A program made the translations under genes and the position numbers. Below, in pieces: positions 1 to 9,627 of a stretch of 46,451 nt of DNA. Numbering within the stretch: position 1 is the stretch's first letter; every line of letters starts with the position of its first letter. The DNA is from Sphingomonas bacterium. GTDB lineage: Bacteria; Pseudomonadota; Alphaproteobacteria; Sphingomonadales; Sphingomonadaceae. The notes beneath the pieces are model-generated. The model worked only from the letters and a program-made list of their open reading frames with translations, did no database searches and was not told the DNA's origin. Where the stretch lies: assembly GCF_028293085.1 (NCBI RefSeq), contig NZ_JAQGLC010000282.1:1-46451 (forward strand). The letters run 5' to 3'.

Positions 1-1766
1 CGGCCGTGCATGATCAGCACGGGAATGCTGAAGTCCGCGGCAAAATTGATCGGCGAAACGCCGCGCAGATCGGGGGCCTGGGACCGGAACCAGTCCTTGC
101 TTTGTCCACCCGTCAGGAACTTGCCGTCATAATGGATCATCGCCGGAAGATCCGACACCCCGGCATAGGAGACAGCGCAGCGATAGACGCCGCGGTCGCG
201 CTGCGCCGCGCGGAGCGCCGCGTAGCCGCCATAGGAAGCGCCGACGATGCAGATGCGCTTCGGATCGGCGATGCCCTGCTCGGCCGCCCATTTGACCGCA
301 TCGGTCAGGTCGTCCTGCATCGCCAGGCCCCATTGCCCGCGACCCTTGTCGGCGAACGCCGTCCCGAACCCCGAGGAGCCGCGATAATTGGGCTGCAGCA
401 CGGCATAGCCGCGGCTGGCGAGGAACTGCGCCTGCCAGTCCCAGCTCTCGTCGTCTCGCACGGCAGGGCCGCCATGCGGCATCAGGATCAGCGGCAGGCC
501 CTTCGCCGCCTTGCCGCGCGGCAAGGTGAGGACGGCGGAAATATCCAGGCCGTCGCGCGCCTTGTACCGGATCGTGCTGACCGGCGAGGATGCCTCGGGG
601 CCGAGATCGGCATTGGTCTTGGCCAGGATGTGCATCGCCCCCTCGGCGGTCCGGAACACATAATAGGTCCCCGGCCGGTCGGCGCCCGTCACCAGCACGA
701 GCAGGACGGTGAAATCGCGGTTCCAGGAGACGATGTGCGCCTGTCGGGACCCGACGCTCTTGTCGATCTGCTCCTGGATATTGGCGAGATCGGGATCGAA
801 CCAATGCGTGCGCGGCCGCGTATCGCTGTAGCGCACGCCGATCAATTTGGTGCCGCCGTCACCGGCGATCAGCTCGCCCAGGTCGTAGCCGGCAACGCCG
901 AACAGCTTGTCGCCGCGCTGCAGCGTCGGCAGGTCGAAACCGTAGAGCGCGGTGAAGCCCGCCTCGTCGTCGCTGAAGGTGATCGCCTTGCCGGGCTCGG
1001 GAAGGAACAGGGCCGGCACGTTCGCGGGCGAGGCGCCGGGTCCACGGGCGCGGCTCAGGGTCCGGAACACCTGGTCGCGATTGTCGCGGTAGAGCGTTTT
1101 GTAGGTGCGGGTCGTATCGTTATAGGCGATGCCCATGCGGACTACGCCGGTGCCGTCGGCGACCCAGTTCCTCACGTCCTGGGTGGAGGACATGGCCGTC
1201 TTGAACTTGCCGGTCGAGATGTCGAAATCATTCACCTCGGGCCAATATCCGCGATTCTCGTAATAGACCGATGTCTGCATCGACAGCAGGATATGCGGCG
1301 ATCCGTCATGCGCGATCCACAGCACGTCGTCCGCATTCTGTGCCGCCGCGCGCGCCGCCAGCGGCACCATCTTCGTCCCGTCTGCACTGACGCCAAAGGC
1401 GCGGGTGGCGTACCAGCTGTCGCCCTCGACATCGCTCGGCGCGCCGACGCGCAGGATCAGCCATTCGTCATTGACCCACTCCCAGCCGCGCACGTCGGAC
1501 TCGCCGGGATCGATCAGCACGGTATGCTTCACATCGCCCAGCGGCACGATCGCCAGCCGGGATTTGCCCTTCACAGCCATCCGCACAGCGATCCTCGTGC
1601 CGTCGGGCGACAGTTCGGGCTGCTCCATGAAGGGAAGCTGCGCATAGCTTTCGAGCGGCACGAGCGTGGCGGGGGCGGGTGCCGGCGCGGTTTGCGGCAC
1701 GGGTGCCGCAACGGCCGTTGCAGCCAAGGACAGGAGCGCGGTCGCACTCCACAGCAAATATCGCAA
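1..1766 (-). CDS. S9 family peptidase (acylaminoacyl/dipeptidyl peptidase type), 3' end missing
   Basis: Secreted serine peptidase of the prolyl-oligopeptidase clan, expected to cleave short peptides in the periplasm. The minus-strand frame is open from a proposed TTG at 1764-1766 to the window edge, giving 588 residues. The N-terminus (LRYLLWSATALLSLAATAVA) is a signal peptide, followed by a Pro/Ala linker, then a long beta-propeller-like region and the alpha/beta-hydrolase domain. The nucleophile motif GASYGGYA places the catalytic Ser near residue 511, and an oxyanion-type HGGP motif lies upstream. The catalytic Asp and His should lie beyond position 1. The TTG was chosen because a GGGGGAGAG ribosome site sits just upstream and the signal peptide starts there; the exact start is uncertain. 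It is the last minus-strand gene seen and is separated from hppA by that gene's terminator, so it is probably transcribed on its own. Confidence 0.85.
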   Translation of the reverse strand, partial: MRYLLWSATALLSLAATAVAAPVPQTAPAPAPATLVPLESYAQLPFMEQPELSPDGTRIAVRMAVKGKSRLAIVPLGDVKHTVLIDPGESDVRGWEWVNDEWLILRVGAPSDVEGDSWYATRAFGVSADGTKMVPLAARAAAQNADDVLWIAHDGSPHILLSMQTSVYYENRGYWPEVNDFDISTGKFKTAMSSTQDVRNWVADGTGVVRMGIAYNDTTRTYKTLYRDNRDQVFRTLSRARGPGASPANVPALFLPEPGKAITFSDDEAGFTALYGFDLPTLQRGDKLFGVAGYDLGELIAGDGGTKLIGVRYSDTRPRTHWFDPDLANIQEQIDKSVGSRQAHIVSWNRDFTVLLVLVTGADRPGTYYVFRTAEGAMHILAKTNADLGPEASSPVSTIRYKARDGLDISAVLTLPRGKAAKGLPLILMPHGGPAVRDDESWDWQAQFLASRGYAVLQPNYRGSSGFGTAFADKGRGQWGLAMQDDLTDAVKWAAEQGIADPKRICIVGASYGGYAALRAAQRDRGVYRCAVSYAGVSDLPAMIHYDGKFLTGGQSKDWFRSQAPDLRGVSPINFAADFSIPVLIMHG

Positions 1767-1911
1767 ACGACTCTCCCCCGAACGCCCCACATCCGTATCG
1801 GTCGATCCCCTCAACCGGCGCAATCGATATTCCATCCAGATCCGTGCCAAAACTGCTTTCGAAGCAATTCCTTACGAGCTCGGTCGACGGATTGTGCGGC
1901 GCCTATCATGC

Positions 1912-1942
1912 AAAAAACCCGCCCGGTGCGGGACCGGGCGGG
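1912..1942 (-). terminator. Rho-independent terminator after hppA
   Basis: A perfect 10-bp stem (CCCGCCCGGT at 1918-1927, ACCGGGCGGG at 1933-1942) encloses the loop GCGGG. On the minus strand it is followed by six T residues (1917-1912), about 65 bases past the hppA stop codon. On the plus strand the hairpin is followed by CTTTT, so weak bidirectional activity is possible. The rest of the gap at 1767-2005 shows nothing else I can name. Confidence 0.85.
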
Positions 1943-2005
1943 CTTTTCGAAGATCTCGCTCCGGACTCGATCAATCGAGCCCGGAGGGACAAGCTCTGGA
2001 TTGGA

Positions 2006-4150
2006 TCAGCCGGCCACGCCGTGCGCCGCCAGCGCCGCGAGCAGCAGCAGCGCGACGATGTTGGTGATCTTGATCATCGGGTTCACGGCGGGGCCCGCCG
2101 TGTCCTTATAGGGATCGCCGACCGTGTCGCCGGTCACCGCGGCCTTGTGGGCCTCGCTGCCCTTGCCGCCGTGATTGCCGTCCTCGATATATTTCTTGGC
2201 ATTATCCCATGCGCCGCCGCCCGAGGTCATCGAGATGGCGACGAACAGGCCGGAGACGATCACGCCGAGCAGCAGCGCGCCGAGCGCCGCAAAGCCGCTC
2301 GCCTGGCCCGCCACGGCGGTGATGATGAAATACACCGCGATCGGCGCGAGCACCGGCAGCAGCGACGGGATGATCATCTCCTTGATCGCCGCCTTGGTGA
2401 CGAGATCGACGGTCCGGGCATAATTCGGGCGAACCGTGCCCTCCATGATCCCCGGATTGTCGCGGAACTGGGCGCGGACGTCCTCGACGACCGCACCCGC
2501 CGCCCGGCCGACCGCGGTCATGCCGAACGCGCCGAAGCTGAACGGCAGCAGCGCGCCGAGCAGCAGGCCGACGATGACGTACGGGTTGGAGAGCGAGAAA
2601 TCGACCGCGAGGTTGGGGAAGTATATCCCCAAGTCGGTCGTGTAGGCGCCGAACAGCACGAGCGCAGCGAGGGCGGCGGAGCCGATCGCATAACCCTTGG
2701 TCACCGCCTTGGTGGTGTTGCCGACCGCATCGAGCGCATCGGTGCGGTGACGGACGTCATCGGGCAGGCCGGCCATTTCGGCGATGCCGCCGGCGTTGTC
2801 GGTGACCGGGCCGTACGCGTCGAGCGCAACGACCATCCCGGCGAGCGCCAGCATCGCGGTGGCGCCGAAGGCGATACCGATCACGCCGGCGAGCTGATAG
2901 GACGCGATCACCGCGATCGAGATGACGATCGTCGGCAAGGCAGGGCTTTCGAGGCTGACTGCAAGGCCCTGGATGACGTTGGTGCCGTGGCCGGTCTCGG
3001 ACGCCCTCGCGATCGAGCGGACCGGGCGGTAATTGGTGCCGGTATAATATTCGGTGATCCACACCAGAGCGCCGGTGAGCGCGAGGCCGATCATCATGCA
3101 CCAGAACAACGCCATGCCGGTGAAGCCGGTGGTCACCGCGGCGCCGCCGTCGAGGAAGCTCCCGCCACCGATCACGGCGTTCATGTCGCCCAGGACATAT
3201 TGGGTCGCGACATAGATTGCCGGGATCGACAGGATCACGGTGGTCCAGAAGCCCTTGTAAAGCGCGCCCATGATCGAGCCGCTCTTGCCGAGACGGACCA
3301 TATAAGTGCCGATGATCGAGGTGATGATGCACACGCCGCCGACGATCAGCGGCAGGGTCATCAGCTTGAACAGGTGGTCGGCGTTCGGCAGCAGCAGCGC
3401 GATCGACGCCATGGTGACGCCGATGGTGACGACATAGGTTTCGAACAGATCGGCCGCCATGCCGGCGCAGTCGCCGACATTGTCGCCGACGTTATCGGCG
3501 ATGGTCGCGGGGTTGCGGGGGTCGTCTTCCGGGATGCCGGCCTCGACCTTGCCGACCAGGTCGGCGCCGACATCGGCTGCCTTGGTGAAGATGCCGCCGC
3601 CGAGACGCGCGAAGATCGAGATCAAGGACGCGCCGAAGGCCAGAGCGACGAGCGAGTCGACGATGACGCGGCGATCGGCCTGGACCGCCAGGTCGTAGTG
3701 ACGCAGCTCGATCATGAACCAGAACAGCCCGGTGATCGCGAGCAGGCCAAGGCCCGCCACCAGCATGCCCGTGACCGCGCCCGACCGGAACGCCATGGTC
3801 AGGCCGCCCTGCAGCGAGGTGCGTGCGGCCTCCGCGGTGCGGACATTGGCCTTTACCGACACGTTCATGCCGATGAAGCCGGTCGCGCCCGACAGGATCG
3901 CGCCGATGGCGAAGGCGGCAGCGGAGATCGGGCCGAGGAAATAGCCGACCACGATCGCCACGACCACGCCGACGATCGCGATGGTGCGGTATTGCCGGCC
4001 GAGATAGGCTTTGGCGCCCTCCGCAATGGCGGAGGCGATGTCCTGCATCTTCTCGTTGCCGGGACTGGCAGCGAGAATCTGTCGGCTGGTGATGATTCCA
4101 TAAAGTACGGCAATCAGGCCGCAAATCATGGCCGCATAGACGATCGTCAT
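2006..4150 (-). CDS. hppA: Membrane-bound proton-translocating pyrophosphatase, K+-independent type
   Basis: Integral membrane enzyme that couples hydrolysis of cytoplasmic pyrophosphate to proton export. The 714 residues and many hydrophobic segments match the family. The substrate-site motif [11 protein letters not shown] lies at 193-203, followed by an acidic run including DNVGDNVGD. The segment [10 protein letters not shown] has Lys at about 481; K+-dependent members carry Ala there, so this enzyme should not need potassium. The frame stays open upstream to 4204, but the ATG at 4148-4150 is chosen because GGGGAAGAG precedes it and [12 protein letters not shown] is a typical first membrane helix. 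A candidate promoter and a good terminator flank the gene, so it is probably monocistronic. Removing pyrophosphate favours biosynthetic steps such as the HisG reaction encoded nearby, but that link is inference. Confidence 0.96.
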   Translation of the reverse strand: MTIVYAAMICGLIAVLYGIITSRQILAASPGNEKMQDIASAIAEGAKAYLGRQYRTIAIVGVVVAIVVGYFLGPISAAAFAIGAILSGATGFIGMNVSVKANVRTAEAARTSLQGGLTMAFRSGAVTGMLVAGLGLLAITGLFWFMIELRHYDLAVQADRRVIVDSLVALAFGASLISIFARLGGGIFTKAADVGADLVGKVEAGIPEDDPRNPATIADNVGDNVGDCAGMAADLFETYVVTIGVTMASIALLLPNADHLFKLMTLPLIVGGVCIITSIIGTYMVRLGKSGSIMGALYKGFWTTVILSIPAIYVATQYVLGDMNAVIGGGSFLDGGAAVTTGFTGMALFWCMMIGLALTGALVWITEYYTGTNYRPVRSIARASETGHGTNVIQGLAVSLESPALPTIVISIAVIASYQLAGVIGIAFGATAMLALAGMVVALDAYGPVTDNAGGIAEMAGLPDDVRHRTDALDAVGNTTKAVTKGYAIGSAALAALVLFGAYTTDLGIYFPNLAVDFSLSNPYVIVGLLLGALLPFSFGAFGMTAVGRAAGAVVEDVRAQFRDNPGIMEGTVRPNYARTVDLVTKAAIKEMIIPSLLPVLAPIAVYFIITAVAGQASGFAALGALLLGVIVSGLFVAISMTSGGGAWDNAKKYIEDGNHGGKGSEAHKAAVTGDTVGDPYKDTAGPAVNPMIKITNIVALLLLAALAAHGVAG

Positions 4151-4217
4151 GTAGCTCTTCCCCTCATGTGTCCTGGCTGACTCGGCCAAAGCCTTCGCCG
4201 CCAACGGTTTGCGGGGT

Positions 4218-4245
4218 TGTATAAAGGGGCAGGCCGCGAGCGCAA
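4218..4245 (-). promoter_or_regulatory. Candidate sigma-70-type promoter for hppA
   Basis: Read on the minus strand, TTGCGC (4245-4240) and TATACA (4223-4218) are separated by 16 bases, and the hppA start lies about 68 bases downstream. It is the only AT-rich hexamer in this GC-rich gap. The match is by eye only. Confidence 0.35.
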
Positions 4246-4250
4246 GCCGC

Positions 4251-5150
4251 TCAGGCGGCGTGTTCGAAGCCGAGGCGCGGCGGCAGCGGGACAGGGTCGG
4301 CGCCGTCGTGCAGGGTCAGGCCGGTGCCGGCCGCAAAGCTGCCGACCCGGGTGGCGGGAACCGGAAGCGCGAAGCCGGCCGGCGCCGCGAACAGCAACTG
4401 ATAATCGTCGCCCGCGGTGGCCGCGGCGAGGCGGGTATCGCGGGTGTCGCCGGCGAAGCGCCGATAGGCGTCGGACAGCGGGACGGCGGCGAGATCGATG
4501 GTGACGGCGAGCCCGCTGGCCTCGGCCATGCGCGCGGTATCGAGCAACAGGCCGTCGGACACGTCCATCATCGCGTGGACGTGCGGCGCCAGCGCCCGCC
4601 CGTCGCCGGTGCGCGGCATCGGGCGGCGATAGGCGGCGAGGAGCTCGCCCGGCCCCCAGGCGCCCTGGGCGATGGCGAGCCCCGCCCCGGCGTCGCCGAT
4701 CGTGCCGGTGACGTAGAGGTGGTCGCCCGTCCGCGCGCCGGAGCGCGGCGGCGCGGCGGCATCCACGCCGATTGCGGTGAGGGTGAGCACGCGCGGTGCG
4801 CCCGCGGGCAGCGACACGGTGTCGCCACCGATCAGATTGCAGTCGAGTTGCCGCAATCCGGCGATGAACGCCGCGTCCCAGGCGTCGTCGCCCGCGAGCG
4901 TATAGTTGAGCATGATCCCCAAAGGCAGCGCGCCCTTGGCGGCGAGATCGGAGAGATTCACCGCGCCGAGCTTCCAGGCGATATCCTCGGCGGGGTCGGT
5001 GGCAAGGAAATGCACCCCCTCGACCATCGTATCGGTGGTGAGGACGAGCGGGCCGGTGACATCGAGCAGCGCCGTATCGTCGCGCAAGCCCCGCGCCGCC
5101 GGGTGCAGCGGCAGGGTGCGGAGCGCGGCGAGGAATTCGGATTCGGTCAC
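4251..5150 (-). CDS. thiL: Thiamine-monophosphate kinase
   Basis: Phosphorylates thiamine monophosphate to thiamine diphosphate with ATP, the last step of cofactor synthesis. The 299 residues fit the PurM/AIR-synthetase-like family. Asp-rich metal and nucleotide motifs are visible: DD near 24-25, [11 protein letters not shown] at 38-48, NLSDLAAKG at 65-73, GGDTVS near 108-113 and [11 protein letters not shown] near 194-204. The start is a GTG at 5148-5150. Its ribosome site (GAGGGAG) lies inside the palindromic element at 5155-5275, which separates it from nusB. No thiamine-pyrophosphate riboswitch is evident upstream. The gene lies downstream of nusB on the same strand, a common order in this group. 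Confidence 0.95.
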   Translation of the reverse strand: MTESEFLAALRTLPLHPAARGLRDDTALLDVTGPLVLTTDTMVEGVHFLATDPAEDIAWKLGAVNLSDLAAKGALPLGIMLNYTLAGDDAWDAAFIAGLRQLDCNLIGGDTVSLPAGAPRVLTLTAIGVDAAAPPRSGARTGDHLYVTGTIGDAGAGLAIAQGAWGPGELLAAYRRPMPRTGDGRALAPHVHAMMDVSDGLLLDTARMAEASGLAVTIDLAAVPLSDAYRRFAGDTRDTRLAAATAGDDYQLLFAAPAGFALPVPATRVGSFAAGTGLTLHDGADPVPLPPRLGFEHAA

Positions 5151-5154
5151 TTAA

Positions 5155-5275
5155 CTCCCTCTCCCCTCCGGGGAGAGGGTAGGGAAAGGGGTAGTGTGTC
5201 AGATGGACCGAGCAACACTGCCCCTCTCCCGACTTCGCTCCGCTCGTCTACCCTCTCTCCGGAGGGGAGAAGGCT
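5155..5275. repeat. G/C-rich palindromic intergenic element 1
   Basis: Nested inverted repeats fill the thiL-nusB gap. CCCTCTCCCC (5157-5166) pairs with GGGGAGAGGG (5170-5179), and a second CCCTCTCTCC-GGAGGGGAG unit lies near 5251-5270 and can also pair with the first. Similar elements occur at 14317-14410 and 36821-36957. It supplies the thiL ribosome site and may affect nusB-thiL messenger RNA. Confidence 0.7.
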
Positions 5276-5276
5276 T

Positions 5277-5744
5277 TTAGACCCGAACATCCTTCGCGAT
5301 CGCATCGAGCAACCCGTTCACGAACCCGGCCTCGCGCTTGTCGAAAAACGCGTGCGCCACATCGACATATTCGGTGATCACCGTGGCGGTCGGCACGTCC
5401 GGCCGCGCCATCAGCTCGTACGTCCCGGCGCGCAGGATCGCCCGCATCGATCGGTCCAGCCGCTCCAGCGCCCAGCCTTTCGCCAGCTTGCCCGCAATGG
5501 CGACATCGATCTCGGCCTGGCGCGCGGCCGCGCCCTTGACGATATCGTCGAAGAAATCGACTTCCGCCTCGGCATATTCGGCGTCCTCGATCGTCGCGCC
5601 GAGCCGATGCTGATGGAATTCGTGCAGCAGCTTGGCGATCGGCGTGCCCTCCATCTCATGCTGATAGAGCGCCTGGGTGGCGGCGAGCCGCGCGGCGGCG
5701 CGGGCCTTGGAGCGGGCGCCGGAGCGGGTGGGGGTTCGGCTCAT
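5277..5744 (-). CDS. nusB: Transcription antitermination factor NusB
   Basis: Small all-helical RNA-binding protein that, with NusE (ribosomal protein S10), binds boxA RNA and supports rRNA antitermination. The 155 residues match the family. A basic N-terminus with RLAATQALYQHEMEG (19-33) is followed by a C-terminal half with LERLDRSMRAILRAGTYEL and the conserved ending VNGLLDAIAKDVR. Its ATG overlaps the hisD stop codon by four bases (ATGA), so the two are probably translationally coupled. The stop codon abuts the palindromic element that precedes thiL. Confidence 0.94.
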   Translation of the reverse strand: MSRTPTRSGARSKARAAARLAATQALYQHEMEGTPIAKLLHEFHQHRLGATIEDAEYAEAEVDFFDDIVKGAAARQAEIDVAIAGKLAKGWALERLDRSMRAILRAGTYELMARPDVPTATVITEYVDVAHAFFDKREAGFVNGLLDAIAKDVRV

Positions 5745-7051
5745 AAATTCAATTCCGTCTGGTCGCCCGCAAGGCGGAGCGCCACTGATTTCGCATGGGC
5801 AGGAAGGCCCTCGGCCTCGGCCAGCGCCACGGCGGCGGGGCCGATCGCGCCGAGCGCGGCGTGGTCGAGTTGCAGGAAGCTGGTGCGCTTCATGAAGTCG
5901 AGCACCGACAGGCCGGAGGCGAAGCGCGCGCGCCGGCCGGTCGGGAGGACATGGTTGGGCCCGGCGACATAATCGCCGATCGCCTCGGGCGTATGCCGGC
6001 CGAGGAACACCGATCCGGCATGGCGCACCCGGTCGAACAAGGCTTGCGGATCGTCACAGGCCAGCTCGAGATGTTCGGGCGCGAGGCGGTCGACCAAAGG
6101 AATCGCCTCGAACAGATCGGCGGTGACGATGATCGCCCCGTTCGCGTCCCAGCTCGCCCGCGTCACCTGGGCGGTGGCGAGTTGGCCGATCTGCAGGTCG
6201 ACGGCCTCGGCCACGGCCTTGCCGAACGCGGCATTGTCGGTGAACAGGATCGACTGGCTGGTCGGGTCATGCTCGGCCTGGCTGAGCAGGTCGGCCGCAA
6301 TCCAGTCAGGATCGTTCTTCCCGTCCGCGACCACGACGATCTCGCTCGGCCCCGCGACCATGTCGATCCCGACCACGCCGTAGAGCTGCCGTTTCGCCTC
6401 GGCGACCCAGGCATTGCCCGGCCCGGTGATCACGTCGACCGCCGCGATCCGTCCGGTGCCGTAAGCCAGCGCCGCGATCGCCTGCGCGCCGCCGATCCGC
6501 CAGATCTCGTCGACCCCTGCGATATAGGCGGCGGCCAGCACCAGCGGATTGACCTCGCCGTCGGGTGTCGGCGTCACCATCACCAGCCGCTCGACCCCGG
6601 CGACCTTGGCCGGGATCGCGTTCATCAGCACCGACGACGGATAGGCCGCGCGGCCGCCGGGGATATAGATGCCGGCATTCTGGATCGCGTTCCACCGCGC
6701 GCCGAGCCGGACGCCGGCCGAGTCGGTGGTGTCGCTGTCCTCGGGCTTCTGTTTCAGATGATAGGTCGCGATGCGCTCGGCCGCGAGTTCCAGCGCGGCG
6801 CGCAGTTCCGGCTCCAGCCCGTCCAGCGCGGCCAGCCAGTCGGCCTTCTCGATCCGCCACCCGGTTTCGTTGAGATCGTGCCGGTCGAGCTTCTTCGTGA
6901 ACGCCTGCAGCGCGGCATCGCCTTCGTCGCGCACGCTGGCGACGATGGTGCGCACGTCCCGCGCGACATCGGCATCGGCCTCGCGCCGCGCGTTGACGAG
7001 CGCGGTGAACTCACGTTCGAATCCGGGATCCGAGGTGGAGAGGCGGATCAT
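5741..7051 (-). CDS. hisD: Histidinol dehydrogenase
   Basis: Zinc enzyme that oxidises L-histidinol to L-histidine with two NAD+, ending histidine synthesis in the cytoplasm. The 436 residues are full length. Expected zinc ligands are visible: Gln258 and His261 in SQAEHD, Asp360, and His419 near the C-terminus. The catalytic Glu-His pair is in APEHLEL (326-327). Nucleotide-site motifs IPGGRAAYPS (130-139) and GPSEI (234-238) are present. The ATG at 7051 is preceded by GGAGGGGAG. It follows hisG on the same strand after 42 bases that include a small hairpin (CCCGC/GCGGG near 7065-7077), and it is coupled to nusB. Confidence 0.97.
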   Translation of the reverse strand: MIRLSTSDPGFEREFTALVNARREADADVARDVRTIVASVRDEGDAALQAFTKKLDRHDLNETGWRIEKADWLAALDGLEPELRAALELAAERIATYHLKQKPEDSDTTDSAGVRLGARWNAIQNAGIYIPGGRAAYPSSVLMNAIPAKVAGVERLVMVTPTPDGEVNPLVLAAAYIAGVDEIWRIGGAQAIAALAYGTGRIAAVDVITGPGNAWVAEAKRQLYGVVGIDMVAGPSEIVVVADGKNDPDWIAADLLSQAEHDPTSQSILFTDNAAFGKAVAEAVDLQIGQLATAQVTRASWDANGAIIVTADLFEAIPLVDRLAPEHLELACDDPQALFDRVRHAGSVFLGRHTPEAIGDYVAGPNHVLPTGRRARFASGLSVLDFMKRTSFLQLDHAALGAIGPAAVALAEAEGLPAHAKSVALRLAGDQTELNL

Positions 7052-7093
7052 TACTTTCTCCCCTCCCGCAAGCGGGATGGGAGGCGCTGAACG

Positions 7094-7756
7094 TCAAGCC
7101 GCATCGCGCATCGCCACAGCTCGCCGGAACGCTTCGACCAGCGGCACGATCTCGGCCCGAGTCTTGAACGCCGCCCGGTTGACGATCAGCCGCGAGGTGA
7201 CCTCCGCGATCACCTCGACCTCGACCAGCCCATTTTCCTTCAGCGTCTTCCCCGACGACACCAGGTCGACGATTCGTGGCGCCAACCCCAAAGTCGGTGC
7301 CAGCTCCATCGCCCCGTTGAGCTTCACGCATTCCGCCTGCACGCCGCGCGCCTCGAAATGCCGCCGCGTGACATAAGGGTATTTCGTCGCGATCCGCACA
7401 TGGCTCCAGCCGCGCGGATCGTCGCTCTCGGCCATGTCGGCTGGCTCGGCGACCGACAGCCGGCAATGCCCGATGCCGAGATCGACCGGCGCGTAGAGCT
7501 CCGAATAGTCGAACTCCGCCAGCACGTCGGATCCGACGATGCCGAGTTGCGCCGCGCCATGCGCGACGAAGGTCGCGACGTCGAAGGCGCGCACCCGGAT
7601 CAGGTCGATGCCGGGGTTGCTCGTCGAGAAGCGCAGCGCGCGGCTGTCCTCGTCGCTGAACGCGGCTTCGGGCACGATCCCGGCGCGCTCGAGCAGCGGT
7701 ACGGCCTCGGCGAGGATGCGCCCTTTGGGGACGGCGATGATGATCGGATCGGCCAT
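7094..7756 (-). CDS. hisG: ATP phosphoribosyltransferase, short form
   Basis: Joins ATP and PRPP in the first, committed step of histidine synthesis. The N-terminus ([22 protein letters not shown]) and the segment [15 protein letters not shown] are typical. At 220 residues it lacks the C-terminal ACT-like regulatory domain of long HisG. Short HisG proteins need a HisZ partner, and no hisZ is in this window. The ATG at 7754-7756 faces the DUF2332 gene across 61 bases. Only hisG and hisD of the pathway are present here. Confidence 0.96.
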   Translation of the reverse strand: MADPIIIAVPKGRILAEAVPLLERAGIVPEAAFSDEDSRALRFSTSNPGIDLIRVRAFDVATFVAHGAAQLGIVGSDVLAEFDYSELYAPVDLGIGHCRLSVAEPADMAESDDPRGWSHVRIATKYPYVTRRHFEARGVQAECVKLNGAMELAPTLGLAPRIVDLVSSGKTLKENGLVEVEVIAEVTSRLIVNRAAFKTRAEIVPLVEAFRRAVAMRDAA

Positions 7757-7817
7757 GAGTGAGCGGGGCTTTACTTGCGGCCCTTCGCGGGCGCAACAGA
7801 CGCCGCGAGGAGGCCCT

Positions 7818-8915
7818 ATGACCGAGGAAAATGTTCGCGGCGCATTCCTGATCCAGGAACATTATTGCAAGGCAATGGCCGCGCCGGCCTATGCGCGCGT
7901 CTGCGCAGCGCTGGCCAAGGGCCTCAACCGTGACAGCAGGGTGGGGACGACGCTCCTCGACTGGCCGGGCGAACCGACCCGTGCCGCCCTGCCGCTGCGA
8001 CTCGTCGGCGGGCTGCACGCGCTGGTGCTCGCCGGCAAGGATGCCGGGCTGGCGGCGGTCTTTGCCGGCACCGTCGCCGATCCCGAAGCGATCGAGGCCG
8101 AGCTGGCGCGCGTGCTCGTCGAGCATGACGCAGAGCTGCTGCCCTGGCTCGATGGCCCGCCCCAGACCAACGAGCCGGGCCGCTCGGCCGCGCTGATGAC
8201 CGGCCTGATCGAGATCGCGCGGCGGCACGGGCCGCGGATCGAGCTCCTCGAGATCGGCTCGAGCGCCGGCCTCAACCTGATGATCGATCGCTACCGCTTC
8301 GATCTCGGCGGCACGCTGGCCGGTCCCGAGTCGTCCCCGATCACGATCATTCCCGAATGGCGGGGCCCGCCCCCGCCGGACGTGCCGATCGAGATCATGA
8401 GCACCCGAGGGTGCGACATCCAGCCGATCGACGCGACCGATCCGGCCGCCGAAGCGCGGCTATTGGCCTATGTCTGGGCCGAAACGCCCGATCGGGCGGT
8501 GCGCCTGAGAAGGGCGATCGCCCTGCAGCGCGAACGCCCGGTCCGGCTGGAGCAGGCCGACGCCGCCGACTGGATCGAGGCCCGCCTCGCCGAGCCCCAG
8601 GCGGAAGGCGTCACGCGGGTGCTGATGCATTCGGTGGTCTGGCAATATCTGCCCGAGCCGGTCGCCGAGCGGATCAGGGTCGCGATGAAGGCGGCGGGGA
8701 CGCGCGCGACCCCGGAGCGCCCGCTCGGCTGGGTGATGATGGAGCCCGATCGCGCGCTCGCGCACCAGGCGATCCGCGTGCGCAGCTGGCCCGGCGACGG
8801 CGCGTGGCAGACCCTGGCGACCTCGCACGCCCATGCCGCCTGGATCCATGTCGGCCAGCCCGAACGCGACCGGGCCGGCATCGCCCTGCCCGAAGCGGCG
8901 AAGATCTCGGTCTGA
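7818..8915 (+). CDS. DUF2332 family protein
   Basis: 365 residues matching the DUF2332 family, whose biochemical role is not established. The start is fixed by a perfect AGGAGG site six bases before the ATG. The segment [20 protein letters not shown], near residues 140-160, resembles a nucleotide- or SAM-binding glycine loop, so a methyltransferase-like fold is possible but unproven. No signal peptide or membrane helix is seen. It is divergent from hisG and is followed after 33 bases by a fumarylacetoacetate-hydrolase-family gene, probably in the same transcript. Confidence 0.8.
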   Translation: MTEENVRGAFLIQEHYCKAMAAPAYARVCAALAKGLNRDSRVGTTLLDWPGEPTRAALPLRLVGGLHALVLAGKDAGLAAVFAGTVADPEAIEAELARVLVEHDAELLPWLDGPPQTNEPGRSAALMTGLIEIARRHGPRIELLEIGSSAGLNLMIDRYRFDLGGTLAGPESSPITIIPEWRGPPPPDVPIEIMSTRGCDIQPIDATDPAAEARLLAYVWAETPDRAVRLRRAIALQRERPVRLEQADAADWIEARLAEPQAEGVTRVLMHSVVWQYLPEPVAERIRVAMKAAGTRATPERPLGWVMMEPDRALAHQAIRVRSWPGDGAWQTLATSHAHAAWIHVGQPERDRAGIALPEAAKISV

Positions 8916-8948
8916 TCCCGCGTTCGGGACCATAGAAGAAAGAAAGCC

Positions 8949-9623
8949 ATGACCCTTCCGCACTTCGACCTGCCCACCATCGCCGTTGCGGGAACGGACG
9001 ATCGCTTCCCCGTGCGCCGAATCTATTGCGTAGGCCAGAATTATGCCGATCACGCCCGGGAAATGGGCTCGGATCCGACGCGCCAGGCGCCCTTCTTCTT
9101 CACCAAGCCCGCCGATGCGGTGGTGGCGGACGGAAGCGTCTTGCCCTTCCCGTCGCGCACCGCCGATCTCCATCACGAGGTGGAGCTGGTGGTGGCGCTG
9201 GCGGCTGGCGGAACGGATATCCCGGTGGCCGGGGCCGAGGGTCTGATTTTCGGTTATGCCGTCGGGATCGATCTCACCCGCCGCGATCTCCAGGCCGAGG
9301 CCAAGAAGGCGGGAAGGCCATGGGACATGGCCAAGGGCTTCGACCGGTCGGCGCCGATCGGCTTGCTGACGCCCGGGGCTCCCCCTGCGCGCGGCGCCAT
9401 CGACCTGACCGTGGACGGCGAAATCCGTCAGCGCGGCAATCTCGACCAGATGATCTGGAGCGTGGCCGAGATCATCGCGAACCTCTCGACCTTCGTCGAA
9501 TTGCGCGGCGGCGATCTCATCTTCACCGGCACCCCCGCGGGCGTGGGGCCGATCCGTCCCGGCCAGACGGTGCGGGCCGCGATCGAGGGCGTGGATTCGC
9601 TCGAGATACGCTTCAGCGGCTGA
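8949..9623 (+). CDS. Fumarylacetoacetate hydrolase family protein
   Basis: Member of the FAH superfamily, which hydrolyses C-C bonds in acylpyruvate-type compounds during aromatic breakdown. The 224 residues match the short fumarylpyruvate/acylpyruvate hydrolase type. Visible motifs are [17 protein letters not shown] (about 24-40), the metal-binding [11 protein letters not shown] (about 76-86), [14 protein letters not shown] and the C-terminal [11 protein letters not shown]. The exact substrate cannot be read from sequence, and no other aromatic-pathway genes adjoin it. AGAAAGAAAG precedes the ATG. Confidence 0.9.
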   Translation: MTLPHFDLPTIAVAGTDDRFPVRRIYCVGQNYADHAREMGSDPTRQAPFFFTKPADAVVADGSVLPFPSRTADLHHEVELVVALAAGGTDIPVAGAEGLIFGYAVGIDLTRRDLQAEAKKAGRPWDMAKGFDRSAPIGLLTPGAPPARGAIDLTVDGEIRQRGNLDQMIWSVAEIIANLSTFVELRGGDLIFTGTPAGVGPIRPGQTVRAAIEGVDSLEIRFSG

Positions 9624-9627
9624 GGCG

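Noticed and set aside
6..2111. 701-residue plus-strand open frame, and similar very long frames at 1679-4180, 4209-5972, 18754-20988, 24876-26633 (minus), 27368-29602 (minus) and 33914-36883
   Set aside because: They lie antisense to well-recognised genes, give Arg/Gly/His/Asp-rich proteins without known motifs, and arise because stop codons are rare opposite GC-rich coding DNA.
5155..5275. Thiamine-pyrophosphate riboswitch upstream of thiL
   Set aside because: The gap is filled by a simple GC palindrome and shows none of the conserved riboswitch core.
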